NCBI RefSeq assembly: GCF_031157355.1
Contig: NZ_JAVIFT010000001.1
Span: 1,178,001 to 1,242,000, forward strand
Reading direction: 5' to 3'
Source: Hyphomicrobium sp. LHD-15
Lineage (GTDB): Bacteria > Pseudomonadota > Alphaproteobacteria > Rhizobiales > Hyphomicrobiaceae
Length of the DNA stretch: 64,000 nt
Shown: positions 52,101 to 61,870 of the stretch, one piece after another
Position numbering within the stretch: the first letter of the stretch is position 1
Layout of the letters: each line of letters opens with the position of its first letter
Translations under genes and position numbers: made by a program
Notes under the pieces: model-generated
Database searches by the model: none
What the model saw: the letters and a program-made list of their open reading frames with translations, nothing else
What the model was told of the DNA's origin: nothing

Positions 52101-52802
52101 TGCAAACGCGCCGGCGACGCCTTCGGTGTAGGTCCTCAGCACAGGTGAGAGATAGGCATCGGCGACAGTGGTATCGCCGCGCGGCACGATCTTGATCAGC
52201 GGCGCGACTTCATGGCTGACCGAGACCTGCGTGAAACCGGCTTCGCGGGCGAGCTCTGCGGCCTGCCGCTCGTGATCGGGAAACGCGTAGGCGTGCATGA
52301 ACACGATCGCGATGCTTGCGTATCCCTCGCGCCGAGCTGCCGACAAATCCGCCGCGAGACGTTCCGTATCGAGCGGCTGCTCGATGGTGCCGTCCGCGCG
52401 CACGCGCTCGCGGGCGCCGATCACACGGTCGTAGAGCATGTCGGGCTTTACGATCCGGCGCGCGAAGATATCCGGGCGGGCCTGGGTGCCGATCTCGAGC
52501 TGATCCTCTAGCCCCCCGGTGATGACCAGAACCGTCGGTTCGCCCTTGCGCTCGAGCAACGCATTGGTGGCTACGGTCGTGCCGACCTTCACTGCCTCGA
52601 GGTGATGCGCAGGGATCGGCGCATCCGGAGCGAGGCCCAGAATCCTGCGAATGCCCGCGATGGCGGCATCGTTGTAGAGGCCGGGGGCCTCCGACAGCAG
52701 CTTCAAGGCCGAAATCCGGCCGTCCGGCGCGACCGCAACAATATCCGTGAAGGTGCCGCCGCGGTCGACCCAGAACTGCCACGCCGCGCGCTCGTGTCCC
52801 AT
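49194..52802 (-). CDS. Hydantoinase/5-oxoprolinase, fused HyuA-HyuB
   Basis: 1202 residues from ATG 52802 (an earlier start would add 8 residues). N-terminal HyuA half: [58 protein letters not shown], the ATPase of the hydantoinase A/oxoprolinase family. C-terminal HyuB half (from about 690): [40 protein letters not shown] and [23 protein letters not shown]-dependent opening of a 5-oxoproline or hydantoin-like ring; substrate not predictable. Stands alone on this strand. Confidence 0.93.
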   Translation of the reverse strand: MGHERAAWQFWVDRGGTFTDIVAVAPDGRISALKLLSEAPGLYNDAAIAGIRRILGLAPDAPIPAHHLEAVKVGTTVATNALLERKGEPTVLVITGGLEDQLEIGTQARPDIFARRIVKPDMLYDRVIGARERVRADGTIEQPLDTERLAADLSAARREGYASIAIVFMHAYAFPDHERQAAELAREAGFTQVSVSHEVAPLIKIVPRGDTTVADAYLSPVLRTYTEGVAGAFAGGLESRLLFMASSGGLKAGTHFHGRDAVLSGPAGGVVGMAETARRAGFDRVIGFDMGGTSTDVSHYAGAYERTFETEVAGVRLRVPMLRIHTVAAGGGSILSFDGARLQVGPESAGSDPGPMCYGRGGPLTVTDANVVMGKLDPAFLPRVFGASGQEPIDAEAPRAAFADLAAQIGDGRTSEQVADGFIRIAVENMAKAVKKISIERGYDVSTYVLNGFGSAAGQHVCLMADTLGIRQVLLHPLSGLLSAFGIGLSSVRASRERSLEVPLDAVGIAAAESQAATMLAEVQDELASQGVAPEALRTKTLVHLRYEATEVAIPIALAEVASMQRAFEAAHAQRFGFVSPEKRVVIAMVEVEAEGGGDEVARIAPPAATPGAPVSRTRFYARGAWHEGDVWRRESLAAGQAVSGPAVIVEANQTVVLEAGWAAKMTPGGDLVLTRTATRTREQVGLEVDPVLLEVFGNLFMGIAEEMGEALRATAQSVNIKERLDFSCAVFDGDGQLVANAPHVPVHLGSMESAVETVIRVRGAEMAPGDVYMLNAPYSGGTHLPDITVVTPVFVEGAERPAFYVASRGHHADIGGIAPGSMSPNATNIEEEGVYIDCVPLVKEGRFLEVETLALLTGARYPARNPAQNIADLKAQVAANARGRAELLRLVSEFGAETIASYMAHVEANAEEAVRRLIGRLSDGRFRVETDGGWAIEVAVTIDRARRSARIDFTGTSPQQPTNVNAPEPVARAAVLYVVRVLLDEPIPLNAGCLRPIEIVVPDGSMLKPVFPAAVVAGNVETSQVITNALFAALRVLGSSQGTMNNLTFGNDKVQYYETICSGAPAGFDRNGDGFDGAAAVQVHMTNTRLTDPEILESRYPVLLERFSIRRGSGGKGRWASGDGTLRIIRFLEPMRAAILSGYRKVRPFGLLGGEPGEAGRNAIRRKDGSVEELPGAAAVALEAGDAISLQTPTGGGVGET

Positions 52803-52928
52803 GGATCCAACCGCCCTCAAGATCAACGATCCTGCTGGCTATCGGCGCGCCCTCGCCACGTCAACCGCAGAACATGAAATTTAGTCCATGCCCTTCATCA
52901 TCGGGCCGGAAGCGGGTAAGGAGTGCTC

Positions 52929-53657
52929 ATGCCCCTCGACAGCATGTCCCATTTCATCGAGCAGGAGCGAGGCCCGGGGGTTCGCGCCCGCCTCTCCGCT
53001 CTGCTTGGCCGCTGGTGGCCCGCTCTCGGCCGCTTCATCCGCCCGAGGCCTGTCCATCAGACGGCCGCGTTTTCCGCTGCCATCATCGCGCTCGCCGCAA
53101 AAATGGCGAAGGCAGACGGCGTGGCGGTCAAGGTCGAATGCCAGACCTTCGAACGTTTTTTCGAACCCTCGCCCGAGGACGTGCCGCGGATCCGCCGCCT
53201 CTACCAGCTCGCCAGCCAGGACACGGCCGGGTTCGAGATCTATGCCGAGAGCGTGGCGCACATGCTCAAAGGCGATCACGATCTCAAGGTCAACGTGCTC
53301 GAGTGCCTGTTGATGATCGCGTGCGCCGATGGGATCCTCCACCCGGCCGAGGAAGCGTTTCTCAAGACCGTCGGGCAGGCTTTCGGAATATCCTGCGAGG
53401 AGTTCCGCCGGATCAGGGCGCATTTCGTGCGCGATGCGGACGACCCCTACCATGTACTCGGGCTGGAGCCGACCGTCTCCGAGCAGGACCTCCGGAAACG
53501 CTACGTGGAGCTTGTGCAGCGGTTTCATCCCGATCGCCTGACCGCGAGGGGCGCGCAGGCGGCGCTGATCAAAGCCGCAACCCAAAAGCTCGCTGCGATC
53601 AACGCGGCTTATGAGGCCATCGTCGACGGGCGGCGCGTGGAGGGAGAACGGGTATGA
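52929..53657 (+). CDS. TerB/DnaJ-domain protein (DjlA-like)
   Basis: 242 residues from ATG 52929 (AAGGAG upstream; GTG 52923 possible). TerB-like middle (SAAIIALAAKMAKADG, LKVNVLECLLMIACADGILH), C-terminal J domain DPYHVLGLEPTVSEQDLRKR with HPD in VQRFHPDRLTA. No N-terminal transmembrane helix, unlike enterobacterial DjlA. Likely a DnaK co-chaperone. Its stop overlaps the amidase start in ATGA. Confidence 0.88.
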   Translation: MPLDSMSHFIEQERGPGVRARLSALLGRWWPALGRFIRPRPVHQTAAFSAAIIALAAKMAKADGVAVKVECQTFERFFEPSPEDVPRIRRLYQLASQDTAGFEIYAESVAHMLKGDHDLKVNVLECLLMIACADGILHPAEEAFLKTVGQAFGISCEEFRRIRAHFVRDADDPYHVLGLEPTVSEQDLRKRYVELVQRFHPDRLTARGAQAALIKAATQKLAAINAAYEAIVDGRRVEGERV

Positions 53658-54442
53658 GCGCAAGCCTCATAACGCGACCGGATACGCCGCTGGTCGTCGA
53701 ACTCTTTCCGTCGCCTAACATCGAGCCGCGCAAGCCCGGTTTCACGCCCTCGATCCTGATCCTTCATTACACGGGGCTGCCGACGGTCGAGCGCGCCCTC
53801 GACGTGCTGTCGCGGCCCGACTGCAAGGTTTCGTGCCACTACGTGATCGACGAGGGCGGGCGCATCATCCAGATGGTGTCGGAAACCGATCGCGCCTGGC
53901 ACGCGGGTGTTTCTTACTGGGCGGGCGAAACAGACATTAACTCGGCCTCGATCGGAATCGAGATCCAGAATCCCGGCCACATGCTCGGCTATCCGGAGTT
54001 TCCGGCCGTGCAGATGCGGGCGGTCGCCGCGCTCTCGAAGGACATCGCCATCCGGCACGCCATCCAGCCCCATCGCATTCTGGCGCACTCGGATATCGCG
54101 CCGGGGCGCAAGATCGACCCCGGCGAGAAGTTCGACTGGGCCTGGCTCGCGCGGCAGGGGGTCGGGAACTGGGTGGAGCCTGCGCCCATCGATCCGGACG
54201 ATGCCGGGCTTAGCCTCGGGGCCAGGGGGGCAGACGTTGATCTGGCCCGGCAACTGCTGGCCGACTACGGGTATAAAATTGATCTCAAAGGCGCTTTCGA
54301 CGCCGACCTGCAGACGGTGCTGCGCGCGTTCCAGTTGCATTTCCGACAAGAGCGCCCGGATGGGCGACTCGACCGGTCGACCTTGGAAACGCTATCGCGC
54401 CTCAAGGCCCCCGCGAGCCTCAATGATGGCCGGATCGTTTGA
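53654..54442 (+). CDS. N-acetylmuramoyl-L-alanine amidase (AmiD-like) with peptidoglycan-binding domain
   Basis: 262 residues, coupled to the upstream DnaJ gene by a 4-base overlap. Amidase_2 fold: ILILHYTGLPTVERAL with zinc His, SCHYVIDEGGRIIQMVSETD, DINSASIGIEIQNPGH with catalytic Glu, RILAHSDIAPGRKIDPGEKF with zinc His and Asp. C-terminal PG_binding_1 domain (VDLARQLLADYGYKIDLKGA, VLRAFQLHFRQERPDGRLD). No signal peptide, so it may work on recycled muropeptides or be exported otherwise. Confidence 0.9.
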   Translation: MSASLITRPDTPLVVELFPSPNIEPRKPGFTPSILILHYTGLPTVERALDVLSRPDCKVSCHYVIDEGGRIIQMVSETDRAWHAGVSYWAGETDINSASIGIEIQNPGHMLGYPEFPAVQMRAVAALSKDIAIRHAIQPHRILAHSDIAPGRKIDPGEKFDWAWLARQGVGNWVEPAPIDPDDAGLSLGARGADVDLARQLLADYGYKIDLKGAFDADLQTVLRAFQLHFRQERPDGRLDRSTLETLSRLKAPASLNDGRIV

Positions 54443-54616
54443 TTAATCCTGACAATTGATTTTGACTCGTAAACGGCCTGGTCGCTGGGGCGCTGTTAAG
54501 CTTTCAACGCTCATCTGTCGCGGCGTTTGGGCCTGGAAGCGCGGCGGCAATTTAGGGCATTGTGCGGGCAAGCCGACCAGAAACGCGCACTCCCAGGGAA
54601 TTAAAGGAAACGCCTC

Positions 54617-55981
54617 ATGAAGATCGTCATCGCCCCGGATTCCTTCAAAGAGAGCCTCACCTCTCTCGAAGTGGCGAACGAGCTCGAGGCAGGCCTGCGC
54701 CGGGTGTGGCCCGATGCGGAATACGTCAAGGTGCCGATGGCGGACGGCGGCGAAGGCACCGTGCAGTCGCTGGTGGACGCCACCGGCGGGCGTATCGTGA
54801 AGTGCGCCGTGTCTGGCCCCCTCGGCCAGAAGGTGCTCGCCTCATACGGCTTGCTCGGCGACGGACGGACAGCCGTGATCGAGATGGCGGAAGCCTCCGG
54901 CTTACCGCTGGTGCCGCGCTCCGAGCGCGATCCGCTCACAGCCAGCACGTTCGGCACCGGCGAACTCGTATCCGATGCCATTCATCGCGGTGTCGAAGAA
55001 ATCATCGTCGGCCTTGGCGGCTCGGCCACCAACGACGGCGGCGCGGGCTTTGCGCAAGCACTCGGCGTCCGCTTCCTCGACAAGGACGGCGCTGAGATCG
55101 TCGGCGCGCTCGGCGGCGGACGCCTCGACGAGGTTCACGCCATCGATATGACGAACGCCAATCCGGGCCTTGCCCGCGTGAAGGTCAGCGTTGCGTGCGA
55201 CGTCACTAATCCGCTTTGCGGCGAGAAGGGCGCTTCGGCCGTTTACGGGCCGCAGAAGGGCGCCACGCCCGAGATGGTTCAGCGGCTCGATCGCAACCTC
55301 GCGCACCTCGCCTCTCTCATCAAACGCGATATCGGGCGCGACATCGCCGAATTCCCGGGCGCAGGCGCAGGCGGCGGCCTCGGCGCAGGATTGCTCGCCT
55401 TCACCGACGCCACCATGAAACGCGGCGTGGAGCTTGTCGTTGCCGCGACCAAGCTCGACGATCACATGAAAGGCGCGTTCCTGGCGGTCACCGGCGAAGG
55501 ACGCGTCGATTTCCAGACCGCATTCGGCAAGACGCCGGCCGGCGTCGCTGCCTCGGCGCGCCGTCATGGCGTGCCTGTCGTCGCCATCGGCGGCGGCCTG
55601 TCGGACGATGCAAACGGCGTGTTCGAGCACGGCATCGACGGCCTCGAAGCCGCGACTTCCAATCCGATGCCGCTCGAAGTGGCGATGAAGAAATCGCGCG
55701 AATACCTGCAGAATGCCGCAGAACGCGTCGCGCGCCTCATCATGATCGGACAGCGCTCGGCGGCAGCCGCCACGCTTTCGTCTCCGGACACAACCGGCAC
55801 CACATCCGCCGATGCGCCCGCCAAGCTCAACGGCTCTCATCCCGCGCTGCTGCAGCCAACGGGGAAGCGTAACAAGCCGGTCAAACGGATGCTGCGCGCC
55901 AAGCGCATCCAGGGCCTCACGCGCGCTGCCGTCGAACTCGGCCAGAGGCGCCGTTCGCGCCAGGTAAGCCCGACCGCTTAG
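54617..55981 (+). CDS. Glycerate kinase (GckA/GlxK type)
   Basis: 454 residues, ribosome site AAAGGAAAC. MKIVIAPDSFKESLTSLEVA, PMADGGEGTVQSLVDATGG, IEMAEASGLPLVPRSERDPL, GLGGSATNDGGAGFAQALGV and LVVAATKLDDHMKGAFLAVT define the type I glycerate kinase family. Phosphorylates glycerate, a serine/glyoxylate-cycle step. The last 70 residues are an extra tail with Ser/Thr/Pro-rich and then basic sequence (RNKPVKRMLRAKRIQGLTRA), beyond the usual family length of about 380. Confidence 0.93.
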   Translation: MKIVIAPDSFKESLTSLEVANELEAGLRRVWPDAEYVKVPMADGGEGTVQSLVDATGGRIVKCAVSGPLGQKVLASYGLLGDGRTAVIEMAEASGLPLVPRSERDPLTASTFGTGELVSDAIHRGVEEIIVGLGGSATNDGGAGFAQALGVRFLDKDGAEIVGALGGGRLDEVHAIDMTNANPGLARVKVSVACDVTNPLCGEKGASAVYGPQKGATPEMVQRLDRNLAHLASLIKRDIGRDIAEFPGAGAGGGLGAGLLAFTDATMKRGVELVVAATKLDDHMKGAFLAVTGEGRVDFQTAFGKTPAGVAASARRHGVPVVAIGGGLSDDANGVFEHGIDGLEAATSNPMPLEVAMKKSREYLQNAAERVARLIMIGQRSAAAATLSSPDTTGTTSADAPAKLNGSHPALLQPTGKRNKPVKRMLRAKRIQGLTRAAVELGQRRRSRQVSPTA

Positions 55982-56144
55982 CCGCGGCGTTTCGGGGCAT
56001 TTTCCAGCGGAAGAGCCGACCGCGCCGACCGGCCGGCGCGATGATTAACCCCCGGCGTTAACCGGGGCAGCGCATCCCGTTTGCCGGGCGCAATCAAGCT
56101 TGCCATAACCGGCCAATTGGCATGGCTAAGGCCCGCATAAAAAA

Positions 56145-57272
56145 ATGGGAACCTCTCCCAAAAGAGATCTGAGAATCGATCTGTTCCGCGGCCTCGCCCT
56201 CGTCATCATCTACATTGACCATATTCCGTCGGACCGCCTCTCTCACCTCACGCTCAGAAATTTCGGGTTCACGAGCGCGGCCGACATTTTCGTTCTGCTC
56301 GCCGGGATCTCGTTTGCACTCGCCTACGCGCCGCGCCTCGATACGCGCGGCCTTGGGGCCGTGGTCAGTCAGGTTGGACGGCGCATCGGCACGATCTATC
56401 TCGCGCATATCGCGGTGCTTCTCGGTGCATTGGCGATGCTGATCGCCATCGGTCGCGACTCCCCGCTCGATCTCTTCGCCGTCGCGCCACCGTCGTGGGC
56501 GGGCTCGACTTATTCCCATGCGGCGACAATGGCGCTCACGCTTCAGTATCAGCCGCCTTACTTCGATATTTTGCCGCTCTACATCGTGCTGCTTTTCTTC
56601 GCGGTTCCGCTGCTGCTCTTGGCGCGCGTTCATTGGGCGCTCGCGCTTATGGCATCCGCGCTCGTCTGGGTGCTTGGGGAAGTCTACACGCTCAATTTTC
56701 CCAGCACACGTTCGGCAGCCGGCTGGTATTTCGATCCGATGTCGTGGCAGATCGTTTTTGCGCTCGGCCTCGTGATCGGCCTCTTCAGTCTCGATCGGAC
56801 CCCTATGAAGCGGTCGACCTGGCTCTCGGTCCTGAGCGTCCTCGTCATCGCCGCTTGTTTCCTGCTGGTTTTTCCGTGCCGCCATTATGGCCCGCTCTCG
56901 GCCCACTGCTATTTCGAACCGCTCTCGCACATCACCGGACTTCTGGACCGGCAAACGCCGTGGCGCTTTCTCAACACGCTGGCCTGGATGTACCTGATCT
57001 TGCGTTTCATCCCGCGGGATGCGCGCTGGCTCGCCAATCCGCTCGCGAGAATCCTGACCCGCATGGGAAAGCACTCGCTCGCCGTGTTTTCGCTTGGAAC
57101 CTTGCTGTCGCTTGTTGCGCGCATCTTCCTGTCTGGCCCGCAAGCCGGGTGGGTCGCGCAGATCGGCGTGTTCGTGTTGGGAACAGCGGTGCTGGCGCTC
57201 GCGGCCTATCTGCTCGATGCCCGACCGCGCAACACGACGGGCTGGTTCGAGCCGGGCGCCAAATCGGTATAG
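56145..57272 (+). CDS. opgC: OpgC-family membrane protein
   Basis: 375 residues with about ten hydrophobic helices. RDLRIDLFRGLALVIIYIDH, FTSAADIFVLLAGISFALAY and LMASALVWVLGEVYTLNFPS match the OpgC family, which transfers succinyl groups to osmoregulated periplasmic glucans. Family assignment is solid; the modified glucan is not visible here. Upstream of rnpB. Confidence 0.88.
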   Translation: MGTSPKRDLRIDLFRGLALVIIYIDHIPSDRLSHLTLRNFGFTSAADIFVLLAGISFALAYAPRLDTRGLGAVVSQVGRRIGTIYLAHIAVLLGALAMLIAIGRDSPLDLFAVAPPSWAGSTYSHAATMALTLQYQPPYFDILPLYIVLLFFAVPLLLLARVHWALALMASALVWVLGEVYTLNFPSTRSAAGWYFDPMSWQIVFALGLVIGLFSLDRTPMKRSTWLSVLSVLVIAACFLLVFPCRHYGPLSAHCYFEPLSHITGLLDRQTPWRFLNTLAWMYLILRFIPRDARWLANPLARILTRMGKHSLAVFSLGTLLSLVARIFLSGPQAGWVAQIGVFVLGTAVLALAAYLLDARPRNTTGWFEPGAKSV

Positions 57273-57334
57273 GGCGTACCCCTCGCCACCCTTTCCCTTG
57301 ACGCCGAGCGCGATCCCACCCTTATGTGCCCTGG

Positions 57335-57711
<377 letters not shown>

Positions 57712-57914
57712 ATTTCTCTCGCGATAACGGGGCGCGAAGCGCAAGGCTTCGTCATGACGCAGGCTGCGCCCATTTTCTGTCGCAGAAGCTGTGATAGTAA
57801 ATCGCCACGATATTGTTTTATCTCGCCATTTTCAAATCGCCTCGAGCGGGTCAACCATTGGCCGCGCCCAGGCGTTAACCCCCAGTCGGATCAACCAAAA
57901 GAAGGAAGTTTGCG

Positions 57915-58184
57915 ATGAAAGTGATCCTGCCTCTGGCCGCCGCTCTGCTGCTCGGTGCAGCCCCTGCACTCGCCGTCGACGACAGCTTCTCCTCCGAGCC
58001 CGCGCCGGCTCCGTCGCGGAAAGCTGCCGACATTTACAGCCGTATCTCCGCGCACTACGGCCCGATGGGCCGCGACGTGAAGGAGAAGTTCCGCGATGGT
58101 CCGTGCCGGATCGAGCGGCGCTGGTGGACCGATGGCGACTACGAAGAGACGATCAAGTGCCGCGGCCCGCGTGATCGCGACTAA
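57915..58184 (+). CDS. Small secreted protein with C-x-IER-W motif (first of a pair)
   Basis: 89 residues, ribosome site GAAGGAAG. Signal peptide (MKVILPLAAALLLGAAPALA), then YSRISAHYGPMGRDVKEKFR and a C-terminal GPCRIERRWWTDGDYEETIK followed by Cys. The Cys pair with IER-W and D-Y-E-E-x-I spacing recurs in the next gene. Periplasmic or surface location likely; function unknown. Confidence 0.75.
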   Translation: MKVILPLAAALLLGAAPALAVDDSFSSEPAPAPSRKAADIYSRISAHYGPMGRDVKEKFRDGPCRIERRWWTDGDYEETIKCRGPRDRD

Positions 58185-58234
58185 GGTCTGACCTCTATCA
58201 GCCCGATCGCTTCGGGTTGTCGGAACCTACACCG

Positions 58235-58283
58235 AGCCCGCTCGTTCTCCCGGCATGACCTTGAGAACGGGCGGGCTTTCGTT
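58235..58283 (+). terminator. Rho-independent terminator
   Basis: A 15-bp stem AGCCCGCTCGTTCTC / GAGAACGGGCGGGCT (one wobble), 13-base loop, then TTTC. It follows the gene ending at 58184. Confidence 0.8.
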
Positions 58284-58377
58284 TGCCGTCCACCATAGTT
58301 ACCAGGTCGAATTGACAGGCTGAAGCTTCGGGTTCTCTCATGGAACGGGAGGCGGCAACCTGGAGGAGCATGGACAC

Positions 58378-58674
58378 ATGAAGCGCATCGTGATTGTCCT
58401 GGCCTTGCTGGCGGCATCGGCCCCCGCCGCGTTCGCTGGTGGGGATTGGGACGACGACTATTACGAATATGAAGCGCGGCCATGGCGTGGCGAGTACCGC
58501 TCTTACAGCTACGGCGTGCCGACTTATCGCATCCCTTCGCACGGATACTACGTGCCCTACGGCGCCTACTACGCAGACGAGGACTACGATTACGGTCCGA
58601 ACTGCAAGATCGAGCGCAAGTGGCGGCGCGGCTATTACAAAGAACGCATCGAGTGCGATGACGACGACGATTGA
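58378..58674 (+). CDS. Small secreted Tyr/Asp-rich protein with C-x-IER-W motif (second of a pair)
   Basis: 98 residues, ribosome site CTGGAGGAG. Signal peptide (MKRIVIVLALLAASAPAAFA), a Tyr/Asp-rich middle (DWDDDYYEYEARPWRGEYRS) and a C-terminal NCKIERKWRRGYYKERIECD that mirrors the C-terminus of the gene at 57915. The shared motif suggests a duplicated secreted domain. Confidence 0.75.
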   Translation: MKRIVIVLALLAASAPAAFAGGDWDDDYYEYEARPWRGEYRSYSYGVPTYRIPSHGYYVPYGAYYADEDYDYGPNCKIERKWRRGYYKERIECDDDDD

Positions 58675-58705
58675 GGCCGGGGAAATGGGCTCAAGCGTTG
58701 GCGGG

Positions 58706-58732
58706 TGTCGGTTTTTGACCCGGAGCGGACGT
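58706..58732. repeat. Degenerate copy of the GTCCGCT inverted-repeat element
   Basis: TGTCGGTTTTTGACCC followed by GGAGCGGACGTC: the same arms as the element at 60317-60344, with mismatches in the left arm. Lies between two convergent genes. Confidence 0.4.
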
Positions 58733-58751
58733 CGAGCGGCGCCCTGAGCGG

Positions 58752-60026
58752 CTAGCGTGCATCCGACGCGATCGCACCGAAGCGACTGTGGGCTTCAAGT
58801 GCGAGCCCCGTGGCTACGGAGCCGAACGCATCGCCTTCGACGACGCGGGCATTGCCGAACGCCTTTCGCAAGGTCGCAAGCAGCAGCGGTATCCGCGACG
58901 AGCCGCCGGTCAGAAACAGCGAGCCGATGGCGTCGGCGGCCACGTTGCTTTGGCTTAGGGTGCTTCTGATTGTCTTATGGATCTGGCCGATCTGGTCGGC
59001 AATCGCGCCCTCGAACTGCTTCCTCGTGATGTCGATCGACTCGATACCGGCGAGCTTCTGCAAATCCATCGCAACGAGCTTTGCGGAGGAGAGCTGGATC
59101 TTGACGTCCTCGACGGCGGTCAGCAGCGCGTGACCCTTCCTGTTCTCCAGAACCTCGAGCAGCCGGTCGAGCTTTTCGGGCTCGAACACATCTCGGCGTA
59201 CTCGGCGAATGTCGGCAAAGATCTTGTGGTCATAGAGGAAGTTGATGCGCTGCCAGGTTGCAAGGTCCTGGTACCACCACGAGGGTGTTTCCATGTCCTT
59301 GTGACGAAGCTTGGCACCAAGCCCGAGATCGGGAAGCACGGCATCGACTTCAAGACGACGGTCGAAATCGGTGCCGCCGATGTGCACGCCCGAATAGGCG
59401 AGAATATCGGACTTCCGATCCGGTTTGCCGCGCCGATGCGGAGAGACGCGGACAATGGAGAAGTCCGAAGTGCCGCCGCCGATGTCGACGACGAACGCGA
59501 GCTCTTCGGTGCCGACTTGGCGCTCATAGTCGAGGGCAGCGGCGATGGGCTCGAACTGGAATTCGATATACTTGAAGCCTGCGTGTTGCGCCGCCTGCCG
59601 GAGTTGATCCTCTGCACTCTTGTCGGCCTCCGAGTCGTCGTCCACGAAAAACACCGGGCGGCCCATGACGACGGACGACGGTTCGTCGGCGGCCTTGCGC
59701 ACGTAGCTGAGGAAAAGCGAGATGATCTCATCGAACCGGAGTCGCTTTGTTCCAACTTGCGTTTGCTCGTGGATGAGGGAGGATCCGAGAACCGATTTCA
59801 GCGAGCGCATCAGGCGTCCATTCTCGCGCTGCAAGTAGCGGGAGACTGCATCGCGGCCAAAGGTGACGCTTGCGTCCTCGAAGCTGAAGAATACTGCGGT
59901 GGGGATTGAAACGCGGCCCTCCTGCAGGGGGATCAGAGAGGGATGAGTTTCCGCAGCATGGCCGATAGCGCTGTTGGATGTGCCGAAGTCAAGGCCGCAC
60001 GCGCCGGAGGCAAGTGTCACAATCAT
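58752..60026 (-). CDS. Hsp70-family protein, YegD-like
   Basis: 424 residues, only the actin-like ATPase part. CGLDFGTSNSAIGHAAETHP (phosphate 1), FVVDIGGGTSDFSIVRVSPH (phosphate 2), GVHIGGTDFDRRLEVDAVLP and FLTGGSSRIPLLLATLRKAF (adenosine). No substrate-binding domain, as in YegD. An Hsp70 homologue of unknown client range. Confidence 0.92.
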   Translation of the reverse strand: MIVTLASGACGLDFGTSNSAIGHAAETHPSLIPLQEGRVSIPTAVFFSFEDASVTFGRDAVSRYLQRENGRLMRSLKSVLGSSLIHEQTQVGTKRLRFDEIISLFLSYVRKAADEPSSVVMGRPVFFVDDDSEADKSAEDQLRQAAQHAGFKYIEFQFEPIAAALDYERQVGTEELAFVVDIGGGTSDFSIVRVSPHRRGKPDRKSDILAYSGVHIGGTDFDRRLEVDAVLPDLGLGAKLRHKDMETPSWWYQDLATWQRINFLYDHKIFADIRRVRRDVFEPEKLDRLLEVLENRKGHALLTAVEDVKIQLSSAKLVAMDLQKLAGIESIDITRKQFEGAIADQIGQIHKTIRSTLSQSNVAADAIGSLFLTGGSSRIPLLLATLRKAFGNARVVEGDAFGSVATGLALEAHSRFGAIASDAR

Positions 60027-60393
60027 TTCCTATGAGGATTTGGAGGTGCCGCATGCGGTCCGCGAGGACGCTTCAAGGGCGACAACACGCGCGCGATGGC
60101 GCAGGGATGCATGAGTTAGCAAGTTGCGAGGATGCCTACAAGTTGTTGCTTTGGGTGAGCGTGTTCGGTCGTACGAGCCTCCGAACAAATGTCAGCATCA
60201 GCGCCGATTAAGCGGACGTCTCCCACAAAAAAATCGAACGAGAGCAGACTTTGTTAGAACCAAAGTTCGCTCCTAGGATGGAGCTACGAAGCTCGCGAAT
60301 GCACGCAGGTCGGTTCACGTCCGCTTATGGCCCCGAGCGGACGTCGGTAAGGGAAGAAGGTTCGCGAACTGTAAGCCGGATCTCCGGCGCCGC
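60027..60393. other. Intergenic region with inverted repeats
   Basis: About 370 bases between two minus-strand genes. Contains the GTCCGCT inverted repeat at 60317 and a half-copy AGCGGACGTC near 60211. No gene supported. Confidence 0.45.
60317..60344. repeat. GTCCGCT-type intergenic palindrome
   Basis: ACGTCCGCT (60317-60325), a 10-base centre TATGGCCCCG, then AGCGGACGT: a perfect 9-bp inverted repeat. Similar palindromes are scattered between genes in several alphaproteobacteria; here a degenerate second copy (58706) and a half copy (60211) occur within 1.7 kb. Confidence 0.6.
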
Positions 60394-60804
60394 TCAGAGC
60401 GGGCGGCCCTTGCCGGTCAGCAGCCACTTCGGATCGAACCAGCGGTCGGCGGGGCCATCATAGGGGAGCCGCGTGATATCCCAGTGCATGATGAACGGCG
60501 CGTAGACATCCCACAGGGCCGGTCCTCCACCGATGAAGACGACCCGATCTGCAAATTCCGCGAGCACGTCTTCCGGCCGCTCGCTGGAGCGGGCGACACG
60601 AAGTGTCATCTGAGCACGTCCGAAATCCGGGACAGCGCCGATGGTCTTGGGGCCGGCGATCAGAACATGCCCACGCGTGATCTCGAAAAAGCGCTCGACG
60701 TCCGCCCTGAATTCGGGCCGCGGATCGCCTTCCCAAGGCAGCTCGCCCTTGAGGCCCAGCTGGCCGCTCAACCCAATGGCGCAGATGCAGCGCACGTCGC
60801 TCAT
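60394..60804 (-). CDS. Dihydrofolate reductase-family protein
   Basis: 136 residues, shorter than typical DHFR (about 160). ICAIGLSGQLGLKGELPWEG (substrate/NADPH loop), HVLIAGPKTIGAVPD, and DRVVFIGGGPALWDVYAPFI (GG dinucleotide loop) match the DHFR fold. Likely reduces dihydrofolate with NADPH, or acts on a related pterin. Confidence 0.8.
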   Translation of the reverse strand: MSDVRCICAIGLSGQLGLKGELPWEGDPRPEFRADVERFFEITRGHVLIAGPKTIGAVPDFGRAQMTLRVARSSERPEDVLAEFADRVVFIGGGPALWDVYAPFIMHWDITRLPYDGPADRWFDPKWLLTGKGRPL

Positions 60805-60904
60805 TCACGTTTCGCGGTCGCCCGCGCCTCTCAATTTGCAAAATTCATAAACGTTTCGGACTGGTAGTAGATCCCCGTGATTTCCTCAAGCGACTTGGGA
60901 CGAC

Positions 60905-61870
60905 CTACTTTTCAAGGAACGGCGCCAGTACCTTCAAAAGCTGCTGCGGGCGTTCGTGCTGAGGCAGATGGTGGCATCCCTCCAGCACCGTAAACTCCGC
61001 ACGCGGGATCGCGGCTTTGAGACGGCGACCAGCCTTCAGCGGCACGATCGGATCCTTCCGGCACCAGACGATCAGGGTCGGCCGGCCGATTGTGGCGTAG
61101 CGCTTCGCGACCGCGTCGGCGCCCTCCTCCGTCACGATGGCGCGTGCGGTTGCCAGGAACGCCGTCATCGCAGCGGGATCGCGGTAGGGCGCGGCGTAAC
61201 CTTCTACGAGGTCGTCGGTGATCGCGGTGTTCTTTTTTCCGCCAACATGGCCGCCCATGGCCTCGCGCAGCAGCAAACGCGCCATGGCTTCCGGCGACAG
61301 CGCCGAGACGAGCGTATCGGGGACCAGCGGCGCCTTGACAAGATCGAAATAGCGCGGCGTCGAGCGCGGCAAGGCGGGCGAACCGATGACGACGATCCGG
61401 CGAATGCGCGATGTGCCGGCAATCCCCTCGGCCAAAGCGGTTCGCAACGCGACCGTGCCGCCAAAGGAATGACCGATCAACGTCACCCCTTCGAGGCCGC
61501 GTTCCACGATGAAGCGAGCGACGAGCGCCGCCTGATCCTCGGCCGAATAGGCGCCATCATCGGGCTTTTCCGATCGGCCGAAGCCCTTGAGGTCGAGCGC
61601 GATGACGCGATGGCGCGCCGCCAACGCCGGGGCGATCTCGCGCCAGGTGAAGGTCGACTCGCCAAGTCCATGCAGCAGGAGCAACGGCGCACCCTGGCCG
61701 TGCTCCTCGACGTAGAGGGTGACGGACGGCCGACCCGGCTGTGCAACGGCGATGCGCTGACCAAGGGGCTCCGCGGCCGGGGCAGAGAGGGCATTGGAAG
61801 CCATGCCGGCCGCAAACGCCGTCAAGACGGCGCCAAGCATCGCCGTGGTTCGCGCACGCCGCCCATTCAT
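60905..61870 (-). CDS. Exported alpha/beta-fold hydrolase
   Basis: 321 residues with a signal segment (MLGAVLTAFAAGMASNALSA). LLLLHGLGESTFTWREIAPA, VIALDLKGFGRSEKPDDGAY, nucleophile elbow LIGHSFGGTVALRTAL, and C-terminal GCHHLPQHERPQQLLK with the catalytic His. General esterase/lipase/haloalkane-type hydrolase group; substrate unknown. Confidence 0.88.
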   Translation of the reverse strand: MNGRRARTTAMLGAVLTAFAAGMASNALSAPAAEPLGQRIAVAQPGRPSVTLYVEEHGQGAPLLLLHGLGESTFTWREIAPALAARHRVIALDLKGFGRSEKPDDGAYSAEDQAALVARFIVERGLEGVTLIGHSFGGTVALRTALAEGIAGTSRIRRIVVIGSPALPRSTPRYFDLVKAPLVPDTLVSALSPEAMARLLLREAMGGHVGGKKNTAITDDLVEGYAAPYRDPAAMTAFLATARAIVTEEGADAVAKRYATIGRPTLIVWCRKDPIVPLKAGRRLKAAIPRAEFTVLEGCHHLPQHERPQQLLKVLAPFLEK

